Origin: UBA1876 sp003446665
GTDB lineage: Bacteria > Synergistota > Synergistia > Synergistales > Thermovirgaceae
Reading direction: 5' to 3'
Assembly: GCA_040616305.1 (NCBI GenBank)
Contig: CP159918.1
Location: 1,178,001-1,242,000 of the forward strand
DNA: 64,000 nt
The translations under genes were made by a program, and so were the position numbers. Positions 27,871 through 35,626 of the stretch are shown here, in pieces. The notes under the pieces were generated by a model. The model was not told the origin of the DNA. It saw only the letters and a list, made by a program, of their open reading frames with translations, and made no database searches. Each line of letters opens with the position of its first letter. Positions within the stretch are counted from its first letter, which is position 1.

Positions 27871-27899
27871 AAAAGGCCGCCTTCCTGGCGGTTTTTTTT
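27871..27899 (+). terminator. Intrinsic terminator of the Moco/Tuco riboswitch
   Basis: CCGCC (27877-27881), loop TTCCT, GGCGG (27887-27891), then eight T. It lies directly after the riboswitch core and before tupA, as the expression platform would. Confidence 0.85.
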
Positions 27900-27917
27900 G
27901 TGGGGAGGTTTTTTAGC

Positions 27918-27953
27918 TTGCAAAAAACACTACTGGGGAGGTATGAAGGATGA
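27918..27953 (+). CDS. Possible 11-codon leader ORF coupled to tupA
   Basis: TTG start 9 nt after GGGGAGG (27902-27908), encoding MQKTLLGRYEG, with a TGA that overlaps the tupA ATG as ATGA. It would contain the second GGGGAGG that also serves tupA. Nothing but the arrangement supports it; the repeat of the SD could instead be incidental. Confidence 0.25.
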   Translation: MQKTLLGRYEG

Positions 27954-28774
27954 AAAAAATTTTTGCCATTCTGGCGGCTGTCGTTCTTGTTTTCTCAATA
28001 TCTTTTGTCGCTTGTGCCGATACACCGGTACTTATGATGGCAACCACTACCAGCACAGACAACACTGGACTTCTCGACGAGTTGGCCCCAGCTTTCCAGG
28101 AAGCCACTGGAATCGAGCTTCGTTGGACATCGGTGGGAACAGGGAAAGCATTGGAACTCGGGAAAAACTGCGACGTAGACGTTTTGCTGGTCCATGCCCC
28201 CGACCTCGAAAAAGCCTTCGTGTCAGAAGGATACGGTGTCAACAGGAAAGAAGTAATGTATAACGATTTCGTTATTATCGGACCACCTTCCGATCCTGCC
28301 GACGTCAAGGATATGACCGTAGTCGAGGCCCTGAAAACGATTCATTCAAAGAAAGCGCTCTTTGCCAGCCGGGGCGACAATTCCGGAACGCACGCAAAGG
28401 AGCTCGGACTTTGGAAAATCGCCGGGATCAATGAACCGGACAAAGAGTCCTGGTATATCCAGACAGGACAGGGTATGCTCAATACGATAAATATCGCGGC
28501 GGAACGTGATGCATATACACTCACTGACAGGGGGACCTTCATCAAGTACGAAGCAAATCATGACGGTAATCCTCCGCTCGTCATCCTGGTGGAAGGCGAT
28601 GAATCGCTCTTCAACCAGTACAGCGTGATCGCCATCAACCCAAAGCGTTGCAATAACGTCAAATACGATCTCGCCATGAAGTTCATCGAGTGGATGACTT
28701 CCGAAGAAGCCCAGAAAAAGATTGCCGATTTTCGGCTGCTCGGCAAACAGCTATTCGTTCCAAACACCAAATAG
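27950..28774 (+). CDS. tupA: Tungstate ABC transporter substrate-binding protein (TupA)
   Basis: A 274-aa exported binding protein. The signal peptide MKKIFAILAAVVLVFSISF ends near ACA, and the mature protein has MATTTSTDNTGLLDEL, the TTTS motif of TupA oxyanion binding. NSGTHAKE and GMLNTINIAAERDAYTLTDRGTF are further family stretches. Expression is probably under the Moco/Tuco leader, and a terminator-like hairpin follows. Tungstate is favoured over molybdate by family. Confidence 0.9.
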   Translation: MKKIFAILAAVVLVFSISFVACADTPVLMMATTTSTDNTGLLDELAPAFQEATGIELRWTSVGTGKALELGKNCDVDVLLVHAPDLEKAFVSEGYGVNRKEVMYNDFVIIGPPSDPADVKDMTVVEALKTIHSKKALFASRGDNSGTHAKELGLWKIAGINEPDKESWYIQTGQGMLNTINIAAERDAYTLTDRGTFIKYEANHDGNPPLVILVEGDESLFNQYSVIAINPKRCNNVKYDLAMKFIEWMTSEEAQKKIADFRLLGKQLFVPNTK

Positions 28775-28839
28775 AACATCCTTTCAATTGCGGAGAGAAA
28801 ATATATTTTAAAATTAACCATAATTAGTCTATGCGGCGG

Positions 28840-28876
28840 TTACGGCGCCGGTTTTCTCTTCCGGCGCCGTAATTTT
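28840..28876 (+). terminator. Strong hairpin with T4 between tupA and tupB
   Basis: TTACGGCGCCGG (28840-28851) and CCGGCGCCGTAA (28861-28872) form a perfect 12-bp stem with a 9-nt loop, followed by four T. Probably a partial terminator that makes TupA more abundant than TupBC. The rest of the 119-nt gap is AT-rich and shows no gene. Confidence 0.75.
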
Positions 28877-28893
28877 CGGCGGGAAGTGAAAAT

Positions 28894-29583
28894 ATGGACT
28901 ATATCCTGGAAGGTGTTATCGGAGCGTTTCAACTGCTTTTATCCGGACATGAAGAAACTTACTCTGCGGTGGCAACTACACTAAAGGTTTCTACGCTCTC
29001 TATAGCCATATGTCTTCTGGTCGGCATACCTCTGGGGTTTCTTCTCGGGTACGGACATTTCCCGGGAAAGAGAGCCTTGAGGACTGTGGTGGATACCCTC
29101 CTCGCTTTACCTACCGTTGTAGTTGGTCTTCTCGTTTATGCTTTCATCACGAGGAGGGGACCACTCGGGGAAATAGGACTCCTTTTTACCATCCCTGGCA
29201 TCGCAATAGGACAATTCATTCTGGCCCTGCCTATAGTAGTCTCTTTGACCGCAAGCGCGGTAGAGGAACTCGACCCCAAACTAAGACTCACACTCAAGAC
29301 CCTCGGAGCCACAAAGCGGCAGGTAGCGCTCTCCTCACTTTGGGAGGGTCGTTATTCCGTCATGGTGTCCGCTGTAACAGCCTACGGCCGTGTAATTTCC
29401 GAGGTAGGAGTGTCCATGATGTTAGGTGGCAATATAAAATGGCATACCAGGACGATAACAACAGCGATTGCACTCGAGACCGGAAAAGGCCAATTTTCCA
29501 TGGGTATAGCCCTCGGATTGGTTTTGCTTACATTGGCTTTCGCGGTAAACACAGCTGTGTCGGTACTGCGGAGGAGAGCGTGA
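28894..29583 (+). CDS. tupB: Tungstate ABC transporter permease (TupB)
   Basis: A 229-aa inner-membrane permease with about five to six helices. The EAA-type cytoplasmic loop is VEELDPKLRLTLKTLGATKRQVALSSLWEGRYSVM, and GRVISEVGVSMMLGGNIKWHTRTITTAIALET is characteristic of TupB. The ORF begins MDYILEGVIGAFQLLLSG. tupC starts 1 nt after its stop. Confidence 0.92.
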   Translation: MDYILEGVIGAFQLLLSGHEETYSAVATTLKVSTLSIAICLLVGIPLGFLLGYGHFPGKRALRTVVDTLLALPTVVVGLLVYAFITRRGPLGEIGLLFTIPGIAIGQFILALPIVVSLTASAVEELDPKLRLTLKTLGATKRQVALSSLWEGRYSVMVSAVTAYGRVISEVGVSMMLGGNIKWHTRTITTAIALETGKGQFSMGIALGLVLLTLAFAVNTAVSVLRRRA

Positions 29584-29584
29584 A

Positions 29585-30613
29585 ATGACCCCCATCTATA
29601 AACTTGAAAACCTGAAAAAAGTTTATGACGAAAGAACAGTCCTGGACATCGATGACCTGGAGATACAAGAAGGCGAGATTATCGGGCTTATCGGCCCGAA
29701 CGGCAGCGGTAAAAGCACTCTTTTGAGAATCTTGGCTTTGCTTGAGAAACCCACGGAGGGGGACATCTACTTCCGGGGAGAACCGGCTGTTTTTGAAGAA
29801 AACAAACACAGGAAACACGTGACCATGCTTCTTCAGAATCCTTTTCTCCTTAAACGCACCGTATTCGAGAATATAGCTTATGGGCTCAGGATGCGGGGTC
29901 AAGTCGACAAACTAACCGAAAAAGTACATGAAGCCCTGAAGATGGTTGGGCTGGATCCGGGAAATTTTTCCGGCAGGAAATGGTACCAACTTTCCGGAGG
30001 CGAGGCTCAGCGGGTAGCCCTGGCTTCCCGACTGGTTCTAAGACCAAAAGTCATTTTGCTCGACGAACCCACGGCAAGCGTAGACACGGCCAGCGGACGC
30101 ATAATTCAGAACGCGGTTTTGAAGGCACGCGATATGTGGGGTTCCACATTGGTGATAGTCACTCATGATCTGGCCTGGATATATGGTGTTGCGGAAAGGA
30201 TCTTATCGCTTTTCCGTGGCAAGCTGATAAAAGAAGTACCGGAAAACATCCTGGCCGGCGATTGGCGTCCCTATGGCAAAGGCCTGTCTGCACTAAAATT
30301 GTCTGATGGTCAGTTCGTAATAGGTGCGGGGAATTTCTCTCACGATTCTGTAGCGATACTGGACCCTGAAGACGTGATTATCGGTCTCGAAAAACCCGCG
30401 ATCGATTCGGCGCTGAATTCCTTGCGCGGTACGATAACCGAAATGTCGCTGGAAAACGGTACAGGCCAGGTCCTTGTCAAGGTGAAAGTAGCGGACAGGC
30501 TCTTTACATCCGTCGTTACCGGATGTTCGGCCGAAAACCTGAGACTCAGACCGGGAACGGCTGTTTTCTTGCATTTCAAGGCATCTGCGATCAAATGGAT
30601 GCGGCACTCGTAG
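29585..30613 (+). CDS. tupC: Tungstate ABC transporter ATPase with C-terminal MOP/TOBE domain (TupC)
   Basis: A 342-aa ATPase. Walker A is GPNGSGKST, signature LSGGEAQRVALA, Walker B ILLDEPTASVD. After about residue 235 a C-terminal part contains SLRGTITEMSLENG...VLVKVKVADRLFTSVV, which looks like a MOP/TOBE oxyanion-binding domain that could sense internal tungstate. Its TAG is immediately followed by the stop codon of the convergent membrane-protein gene, leaving no room for a terminator. Confidence 0.9.
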   Translation: MTPIYKLENLKKVYDERTVLDIDDLEIQEGEIIGLIGPNGSGKSTLLRILALLEKPTEGDIYFRGEPAVFEENKHRKHVTMLLQNPFLLKRTVFENIAYGLRMRGQVDKLTEKVHEALKMVGLDPGNFSGRKWYQLSGGEAQRVALASRLVLRPKVILLDEPTASVDTASGRIIQNAVLKARDMWGSTLVIVTHDLAWIYGVAERILSLFRGKLIKEVPENILAGDWRPYGKGLSALKLSDGQFVIGAGNFSHDSVAILDPEDVIIGLEKPAIDSALNSLRGTITEMSLENGTGQVLVKVKVADRLFTSVVTGCSAENLRLRPGTAVFLHFKASAIKWMRHS

Positions 30614-31108
30614 TTATTTGAAAAAACCGAGAAGCCAGGGGTAATACGTCGCAAGGGCTCCTGGTGTAATACAAAAAACCAAGTAACTTCCCATACCTAT
30701 GCAGGACTGCACGATAGAAAGCAAATCCTTGCGTGGCTCTTTCCGCGCGAGGTAACCCAAAGCACCTACACATAAAAGAAATGCGGCAGTGTGATATCCC
30801 CAACCTGATTGCAAACCTGCTTTCGATATGGCCTCATAAGCCCTCAGGACGCAGTATGCGCCCCATCCGGCTTGTATATAAGTCTCCGCAAGAAAGAGTA
30901 TTGTTCGAAGGGGGTACCAGATTATTTTTCTCGCTGCAGGTGGTACTTCTTCCTCATCAACTTCTGCATGCAGCTCGTTATCGCTGATCCAGGTGTCGCT
31001 TTTGAACGCTCTCGTCAGAAACAACACAGGCAAGCGTACACCGTAGGAATAAGCGATGCCGAAAGTTATAGCCGCGGCGCTTAATGAGAAAAAGAAAAGA
31101 ACAAGCAT
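30614..31108 (-). CDS. Four-helix membrane protein, unknown function
   Basis: A 164-aa protein that I do not recognise. It has about four hydrophobic segments: VLFFFSLSAAAITFGIAYSYGV at the N-terminus, TAAFLLCVGALGYLA, the LSIVQSCIGMGSYLVFCIT stretch, and a weaker one near RTILFLAETYIQAGWGAYCVL. A charged loop DELHAEVDEEE-like region (about residues 43-56) lies between the first two. GGAGGAG is 8 nt before the ATG, supporting a real gene. It is convergent with tupC, the two stop codons touching. Confidence 0.7.
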   Translation of the reverse strand: MLVLFFFSLSAAAITFGIAYSYGVRLPVLFLTRAFKSDTWISDNELHAEVDEEEVPPAARKIIWYPLRTILFLAETYIQAGWGAYCVLRAYEAISKAGLQSGWGYHTAAFLLCVGALGYLARKEPRKDLLSIVQSCIGMGSYLVFCITPGALATYYPWLLGFFK

Positions 31109-31153
31109 TCCGTCGACTCCTCCATCCCTGAAACCTTACCACCTGAAACCACC

Positions 31154-31210
31154 CGGCGACTTGAAACATCATTGCGACGCAAGTAAATTGTTTCAAGCCG
31201 CCGTTTTTTT
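31154..31210 (+). terminator. Plus-strand terminator beyond the convergent gene
   Basis: Arms 31154-31167 and 31190-31203 pair over 14 positions with one mismatch, loop of 22 nt, then seven T. On the plus strand the nearest upstream gene is tupC, so this probably ends the tup transcript after it has crossed the opposite gene. Confidence 0.6.
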
Positions 31211-31489
31211 GATTCTATGCCTTTTTTCTTTCTTCCATCAATCAACCAGATCCCTGAGACAGACTCTTTTACGCAAAGCAGGGAAAAAGGCGCTCAAATT
31301 GCCATCGAAAAGATGTCCGAAAGGCTTTGTGATCCTTGCCTTATTTCTCTGTTTTTGTCCCTCAGAATAGCTTTTCCTTAACACTACACAGATATTGGTA
31401 TCTTTCATTTCTGTCACGCCTTTCTGAGTAAGAATTTGTCAGAACGCGCGACTCCCGCGGAAGTCTCCTTTTTGTATAAGTAATATATA
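31211..31489. other. Intergenic region without a recognised gene
   Basis: No ORF with a convincing SD or family match. A small GC-rich hairpin is near 31450-31470 (GACTTC-CGCG-GGAGTC type) and an AT-rich run near 31478-31500 adjoins the alaX stop. The promoter for the minus-strand membrane-protein gene is presumably here but I could not identify it. Confidence 0.5.
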
Positions 31490-32668
31490 TTAATGATTAC
31501 TATTTGTCAATGTTTCCAGGGCCTTCAACCATGCTTTCGTGGATGTCTCGGATGTCATCCCCTGCACCCATTGCGGTCCTCCTCCGCCGTGGATCCCAAG
31601 TTGGGGGTTATTCTTTATGAAAGTTCGAAGGTCAACTTCAAGGTTCGCTTCCCTGGCCAGAACGAATGAGGCCTTGCCCTGCCCTTCTACGGAAAGGGCA
31701 AAAATGATCGATGCTGACCGTGTTTCCATCTTCTTTCGCACCGAAGGAGTTATCAAGTCCACCGGCAGGTTTTCGACCACAACCGACAAAATTGAAATTC
31801 CACCCCACTCGGTCCTTTCCCACGGTAACATTACCATGTTCTTCAGCTTGTCAAGACTTTTGAACAACTCTCTGCGTTCATTCTGCAATGTTTCGTAAAC
31901 ACTCGGAAGCTTTTCAAGGGGACAGCCGATGTTCCGTAAAAGTGGACGCATTACCCGGCTATATGCCGTTAGGTATCTTTCCCGGTGAATGGTAAAATCA
32001 ACGACCCATTCTGGTGCAGATCCTCTGAACCCGGTCACCAGGACACCTCCTACTTGCCCGGTGGAAGCGGTATGAGTTCCGGAGCAGGCTATGGTGTCGA
32101 ATCCGGGAATTGAAACCACCCTAATCCCGGAATCCTTAACACGCTCCCAGTTTATCTTGAGATCCGGGATTTCAATCGCCTTTTCCCGGCTCATAACCTG
32201 TACCTTAACGGGCATGTCTTTCAAGATTATTTCCTGTGCTATCTCTTCCGCCTCAAAAAGGATTTCCCAGTTTATCTCGCCGCTATAGGACAAGGAAATA
32301 GAGCTCTCTTCCTCGCTTATGGCTACTTTGTATACAGCTAGTCCTTCATACCTGTTTTCCAAGACTCTGCTGAGGATGTGTTCTCCTGTATGCATGCGCG
32401 AAAGGACCTTGTTTCTTTCGACATCGACCACCGCTTCGACGGCCATGCCTTTTACAACCTGACCCTTTTTTAATTTTAGCTGCAGCACAGGTACTTCGTA
32501 ACGAATAAAACAGTCTTTCACCTCGGCTTCGAAACCTTCTCCAGATAGTAGCCCACAATCTCCAGGTTGCCCTCCTCCGGAAGGATGAAATGGATTTTCA
32601 TCCAGTACCACCAATGCTTTCTTCCCATCAGTTTCAAGCAATTCTTTTATACGAGCCCTACTGTTCAC
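31490..32668 (-). CDS. alaX: Alanyl-tRNA editing protein, AlaX-L type with DHHA1 domain
   Basis: A 392-aa stand-alone relative of the AlaRS editing domain, expected to hydrolyse Ser- or Gly-tRNA(Ala). The zinc/catalytic motifs are HTGEH (HxxxH) and CSGTH (CxxxH). The N-terminus has FHPSGGGQPGD. The C-terminal third resembles DHHA1 with GIHGGGGPQWVQG. There is no aminoacylation core. GTG start with TTGGAGG about 8-9 nt upstream. Divergent from the acylphosphatase remnant. Confidence 0.88.
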   Translation of the reverse strand: MNSRARIKELLETDGKKALVVLDENPFHPSGGGQPGDCGLLSGEGFEAEVKDCFIRYEVPVLQLKLKKGQVVKGMAVEAVVDVERNKVLSRMHTGEHILSRVLENRYEGLAVYKVAISEEESSISLSYSGEINWEILFEAEEIAQEIILKDMPVKVQVMSREKAIEIPDLKINWERVKDSGIRVVSIPGFDTIACSGTHTASTGQVGGVLVTGFRGSAPEWVVDFTIHRERYLTAYSRVMRPLLRNIGCPLEKLPSVYETLQNERRELFKSLDKLKNMVMLPWERTEWGGISILSVVVENLPVDLITPSVRKKMETRSASIIFALSVEGQGKASFVLAREANLEVDLRTFIKNNPQLGIHGGGGPQWVQGMTSETSTKAWLKALETLTNSNH

Positions 32669-32780
32669 AAAAACACCTCCAACTAATTAAACCCTGGCTG
32701 GCGCAAGTGCTTTCAGATGGCCTTTTCCCGATGATACACTAAACCCGCAGATCGCGAGGAATATTACGGCGGGGGGTAAA

Positions 32781-33061
32781 ATGATGCCTCTGAAAGAAGC
32801 CTACGTAAGGGTATCAGGAATAGTCCAGGGAGTAGGCTATCGATGGCAAGCCATTCAGAAAGCTGAATCGTTGGGCCTTAAAGGGTGGATCCGCAACCGC
32901 CCCGACGGGGATGTTGATGCAATACTTCAGGGAGAAGAGACGGCAGTAATGGACATGATAGACTGGATGAGAAAAGGTCCACCTCATGCTGTTGTAACGT
33001 CTCGGTGCAGTGGAGTTTTCCGGTAAACCTTTTCGAAGATTTCCGTATCAGGGGATATTAG
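32781..33061 (+). pseudogene. acyP: Acylphosphatase with a frameshift near its C-terminus
   Basis: The first 72 codons read as acylphosphatase: VSGIVQGVGYRW with the catalytic Arg, GWIRNRPDGDV with the catalytic Asn, and RKGPPHAVV. The frame then stops at 33024-33026 after a non-family tail. From 32999 a second frame (shifted -1) encodes VSVQWSFPVNLFEDFRIRGY, a normal acylphosphatase ending, and stops at 33059-33061. The joined product would be about 93 aa, the usual length. Causes could be a 1-nt loss, a sequencing error or recoding. ATG 32781 follows GGGGGG. Confidence 0.85.
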
Positions 33062-33112
33062 ATATAGGGTACCACCCCGATTCAGGAAAAGGAGCGGTAC
33101 CCTATATTATTT
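33062..33112 (+). terminator. Terminator after acyP, abutting the argG stop
   Basis: ATATAGGGTACC (33062-33073) and GGTACCCTATAT (33096-33107) form a perfect 12-bp stem with a 22-nt loop, followed by TATTTTT on the plus strand. On the minus strand no T-run follows, so it serves argG poorly, if at all. Confidence 0.7.
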
Positions 33113-34351
33113 TTACTTGTCGGCTCCTACCACCTTAAGCTCCTTGATATCCATGCTCTTTTCCGAATGGACGGATTTCCAGGTTTGCACAGGAAGCCCC
33201 CAGATGGTGGTAAACCCTTTCGCCGCTTCATGATCGAAAGAATCGTTGGTTGAATAAGTGGCAATGTCGTCCACATACAAGGATTTTTCCGCTTTGAGTC
33301 CTACCACTACGGCATTTCCCTTGTAAAGCCTGACCTTCACAACTCCGGTCACGTGTTTTTGAATGGAATCGAAAAATGCATCGAGGGCGGTCCTGAGCGG
33401 TGAATACCAATAGCCTACGTAGGTCAGTTCGGCGTACTGCAAAGACAAATTGGGTTTAGTCGTCAGGATGTCTTTGGACAATGTCATTGTTTCCAGCGCC
33501 TGATGCGCCTGGAGAAGGACTACCGTAGCGGGACATTCGTAGACTTCCCTGCTTTTGAATCCAACGAGTCGGTCTTCTATCATATCGATACGTCCTACAC
33601 CTTGCTTTCCGGCAACCTCGTTCAATTTCGCAATCAGGCTGACACCGTCCATGTATTCTCCGTTGAGTGATACCGGAATCCCCTTCTCGAATTCTATTTC
33701 GATATATTCGGGTTTATCTGGTGCATTCCACGGATCGGCAGTCATCTTGAAAGCATCGCTGGGAGGCTCGGTCCAGGGGTCTTCCAGCGGTCCACATTCG
33801 ATTGAGCGACCCCATAGATTCGCGTCGATCGAATAAGGGCTTTCCTTCGTAACCGGCACTGGGATACCGTGCTCTTTTGCGTATTCTATTTCGGCATCCC
33901 GAGAAAAATGCCAGTCCCTTACCGGAGCTATAACTTCCAGTTCGGGATCTAGCGCTTTTGAGCAAACTTCGATCCGCACCTGATCCTGACCTTTTCCCGT
34001 ACAACCGTGGGCGACAGCCACGGCACCCTCCAATTTCGCTATAAGCGCAAGGTATTTTGCGATCAGTGGCCTTGAAAGAGCCGAATTGAGAGGATATTTG
34101 CCTTCGTACAACGCATTTGCCTTGAGCGCCGGCCATACCATTGATTCCACGAATTCTTTTTTGAGGTCCATAACGTACGCCTTTGACGCGCCGATTTTCA
34201 GAGCTTTTTCCTTGGCAGCTTCCAAATCGATATTTTGGCCCACATCCGCTGTCAACGTAATAACTTCGTAACCTTTTTCCTGAAGCCACTTGATCGCCAC
34301 CGAAGTATCCAGTCCACCGCTATAGGCAAGAATAACTTTCCCCTTATGCAT
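33113..34351 (-). CDS. argG: Argininosuccinate synthase (ArgG)
   Basis: A 412-aa ATP-pyrophosphatase-type enzyme joining citrulline and aspartate. Motifs: VILAYSGGLDTSVAIKWL at the N-terminus, AHGCTGKGQDQVR and SPYSIDANLWGRS. The ATG at 34351 was chosen by its 10-nt distance from AGGAG; the GTG at 34360 is 2 nt from the SD. A T-box leader with consensus promoter lies upstream. No argH or other arg gene is adjacent. Confidence 0.97.
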   Translation of the reverse strand: MHKGKVILAYSGGLDTSVAIKWLQEKGYEVITLTADVGQNIDLEAAKEKALKIGASKAYVMDLKKEFVESMVWPALKANALYEGKYPLNSALSRPLIAKYLALIAKLEGAVAVAHGCTGKGQDQVRIEVCSKALDPELEVIAPVRDWHFSRDAEIEYAKEHGIPVPVTKESPYSIDANLWGRSIECGPLEDPWTEPPSDAFKMTADPWNAPDKPEYIEIEFEKGIPVSLNGEYMDGVSLIAKLNEVAGKQGVGRIDMIEDRLVGFKSREVYECPATVVLLQAHQALETMTLSKDILTTKPNLSLQYAELTYVGYWYSPLRTALDAFFDSIQKHVTGVVKVRLYKGNAVVVGLKAEKSLYVDDIATYSTNDSFDHEAAKGFTTIWGLPVQTWKSVHSEKSMDIKELKVVGADK

Positions 34352-34401
34352 GAAGTCCACATCTCCTTTTATATATTTTTTATTTTTTCCCGATTGCCAA
34401 T

Positions 34402-34437
34402 AAAAAAAGCCCGTCCCTGGGAAGGGACGGGCTTTTT
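34402..34437 (-). terminator. T-box terminator before argG
   Basis: GCCCGTCCC / GGGACGGGC with a 6-nt loop and poly-T on the minus strand. It lies immediately after the T-box sequence and is mutually exclusive with the antiterminator. Confidence 0.9.
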
Positions 34438-34747
34438 ACCCGCGGTGCCACCCTATTTGTCGTTTTACCGACCTCTCACGGCTTTACTGCCGTTGTTGCC
34501 CCTACTTGGCTGAAGTGTGCCTTTCTTCGGGGCCGGCTCGGAGGCTCTTTTCGGTCGGTCTCATCGAGGAACGCTTTCAGCGAACCGCATCCCCTCTCTG
34601 TCGACGAGCACACGACCTACTCTTCCCCCTCATCGCCGCGTATTCATGTGCGACTGAAGAAGAGAAACCAGGTCTTATACGTCTCGCTCGTCTCAATCGG
34701 GTACCGTTCATCTGAAATCGCTCCAAGCAGGTGTTTCCATCATATTG
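34402..34747 (-). promoter_or_regulatory. T-box leader controlling argG
   Basis: The minus strand contains AGGGTGGCACCGCGGG (34439-34454), the T-box antiterminator sequence that pairs with an uncharged tRNA acceptor end, followed by the terminator. Upstream, GATGAGGGGGAAGAGTAGG and an AGAGAGGGGAT-type stretch are Stem I-like. In the likely specifier loop the reading GAA-A-AGA-G puts an Arg codon (AGA) at 34548-34546, which fits an arginine gene. T-box identity is firm; the specifier position is tentative. Confidence 0.85.
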
Positions 34748-34753
34748 GGTGAC

Positions 34754-34782
34754 ATTATACAGGCCGTCAGAATCAATGTCAA
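34754..34782 (-). promoter_or_regulatory. Consensus sigma70 promoter of the argG T-box transcript
   Basis: TTGACA (34782-34777), exactly 17 nt, TATAAT (34759-34754) on the minus strand. Predicted start near 34747 gives a leader of about 400 nt to argG. Confidence 0.85.
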
Positions 34783-34804
34783 CAAAAATTTCGGCAAAAT
34801 TCGC

Positions 34805-35590
34805 TCAAATCTTCAGGTCCTCGAAACCCTCACGTCTCAGGACCTCTATGGCTTCATAATCCGTCAGGTCCATGTGTATGGGCGTCACTGAAATATAGCC
34901 CTCTGAGACTGCCTTGACATCGCTCCCTTCGTCAAGCCGATCCTCCGGTTTTCCGGAAACCCAGTAATACTCGTTTCCCTTGGGATCTAGCAGTCGGGTT
35001 ACCTTTTCTTTATAATAACGAAACCCCTTCTTTGTCACCCTGGTTCCCCTGATTTCATGCTTCGGCAAATCTGGGACGTTGACGTTCAATAAAGGTTTTT
35101 CACCAAATTTCTGAATCTCCAACTTTCCAAGAATTGCGACGACCGCCTCGGCAGCCGAATCATAATGTTGGCTCTCTTCGTCGCTTCCGCAATTCAGCGA
35201 AACGGCGATTGCCGGCTTTCCGAGAAAATATCCTTCCACCGCTGCGGAAACCGTTCCGGAATATGTCAGGTCGTCCCCAAGATTAGGTCCTTTGTTGATG
35301 CCTGATACAACTATATCAGCACCGCTGCATTCTTCGCTTTCAAGTCCAAGTACCACGCAGTCCGACGGTGTCCCGTCACATGCATAAACGGGAAGGTTTT
35401 CCGGGTATCGCCCACCGGTTATCTTCCACAGCCTGAGAGGTCTGGTAAGGGTTATTGCGTGCCCAACGCTGCTTCTTTCCCTGTCAGGTGCCACCACATA
35501 GGTACAGAAACCCCTCTCATGGAGACATGAGGCAAGGGTTACAATTCCTGGTGCAAAAACCCCGTCGTCGTTGGTAATCAGTATTTTCAC
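34805..35590 (-). CDS. surE: 5'/3'-nucleotidase SurE
   Basis: A 261-aa metal-dependent nucleotidase of survival protein SurE type. The N-terminal ITNDDGVFAPGI holds the metal-binding DD, with VVAPDRERSSVGHAIT and VVSGINKGPNLGDDLTYSGTVSAA following. GTG start 10 nt after AGGAG. It is the last gene of the long minus-strand run that begins at the molybdopterin oxidoreductase; no terminator is evident before the argG promoter. Confidence 0.95.
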   Translation of the reverse strand: MKILITNDDGVFAPGIVTLASCLHERGFCTYVVAPDRERSSVGHAITLTRPLRLWKITGGRYPENLPVYACDGTPSDCVVLGLESEECSGADIVVSGINKGPNLGDDLTYSGTVSAAVEGYFLGKPAIAVSLNCGSDEESQHYDSAAEAVVAILGKLEIQKFGEKPLLNVNVPDLPKHEIRGTRVTKKGFRYYKEKVTRLLDPKGNEYYWVSGKPEDRLDEGSDVKAVSEGYISVTPIHMDLTDYEAIEVLRREGFEDLKI

Positions 35591-35626
35591 CGTAAGATCA
35601 CTCCTGGTGCCGCAAAACTTTGTTCT

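Noticed and set aside
31056..31370. Plus-strand ORF of 104 codons in the gap after the membrane-protein gene
   Set aside because: It has no SD, runs through a terminator stem and its T-run, and has low-complexity composition.
34506..34715. ORF in the argG leader
   Set aside because: The region is the T-box leader on the opposite strand.
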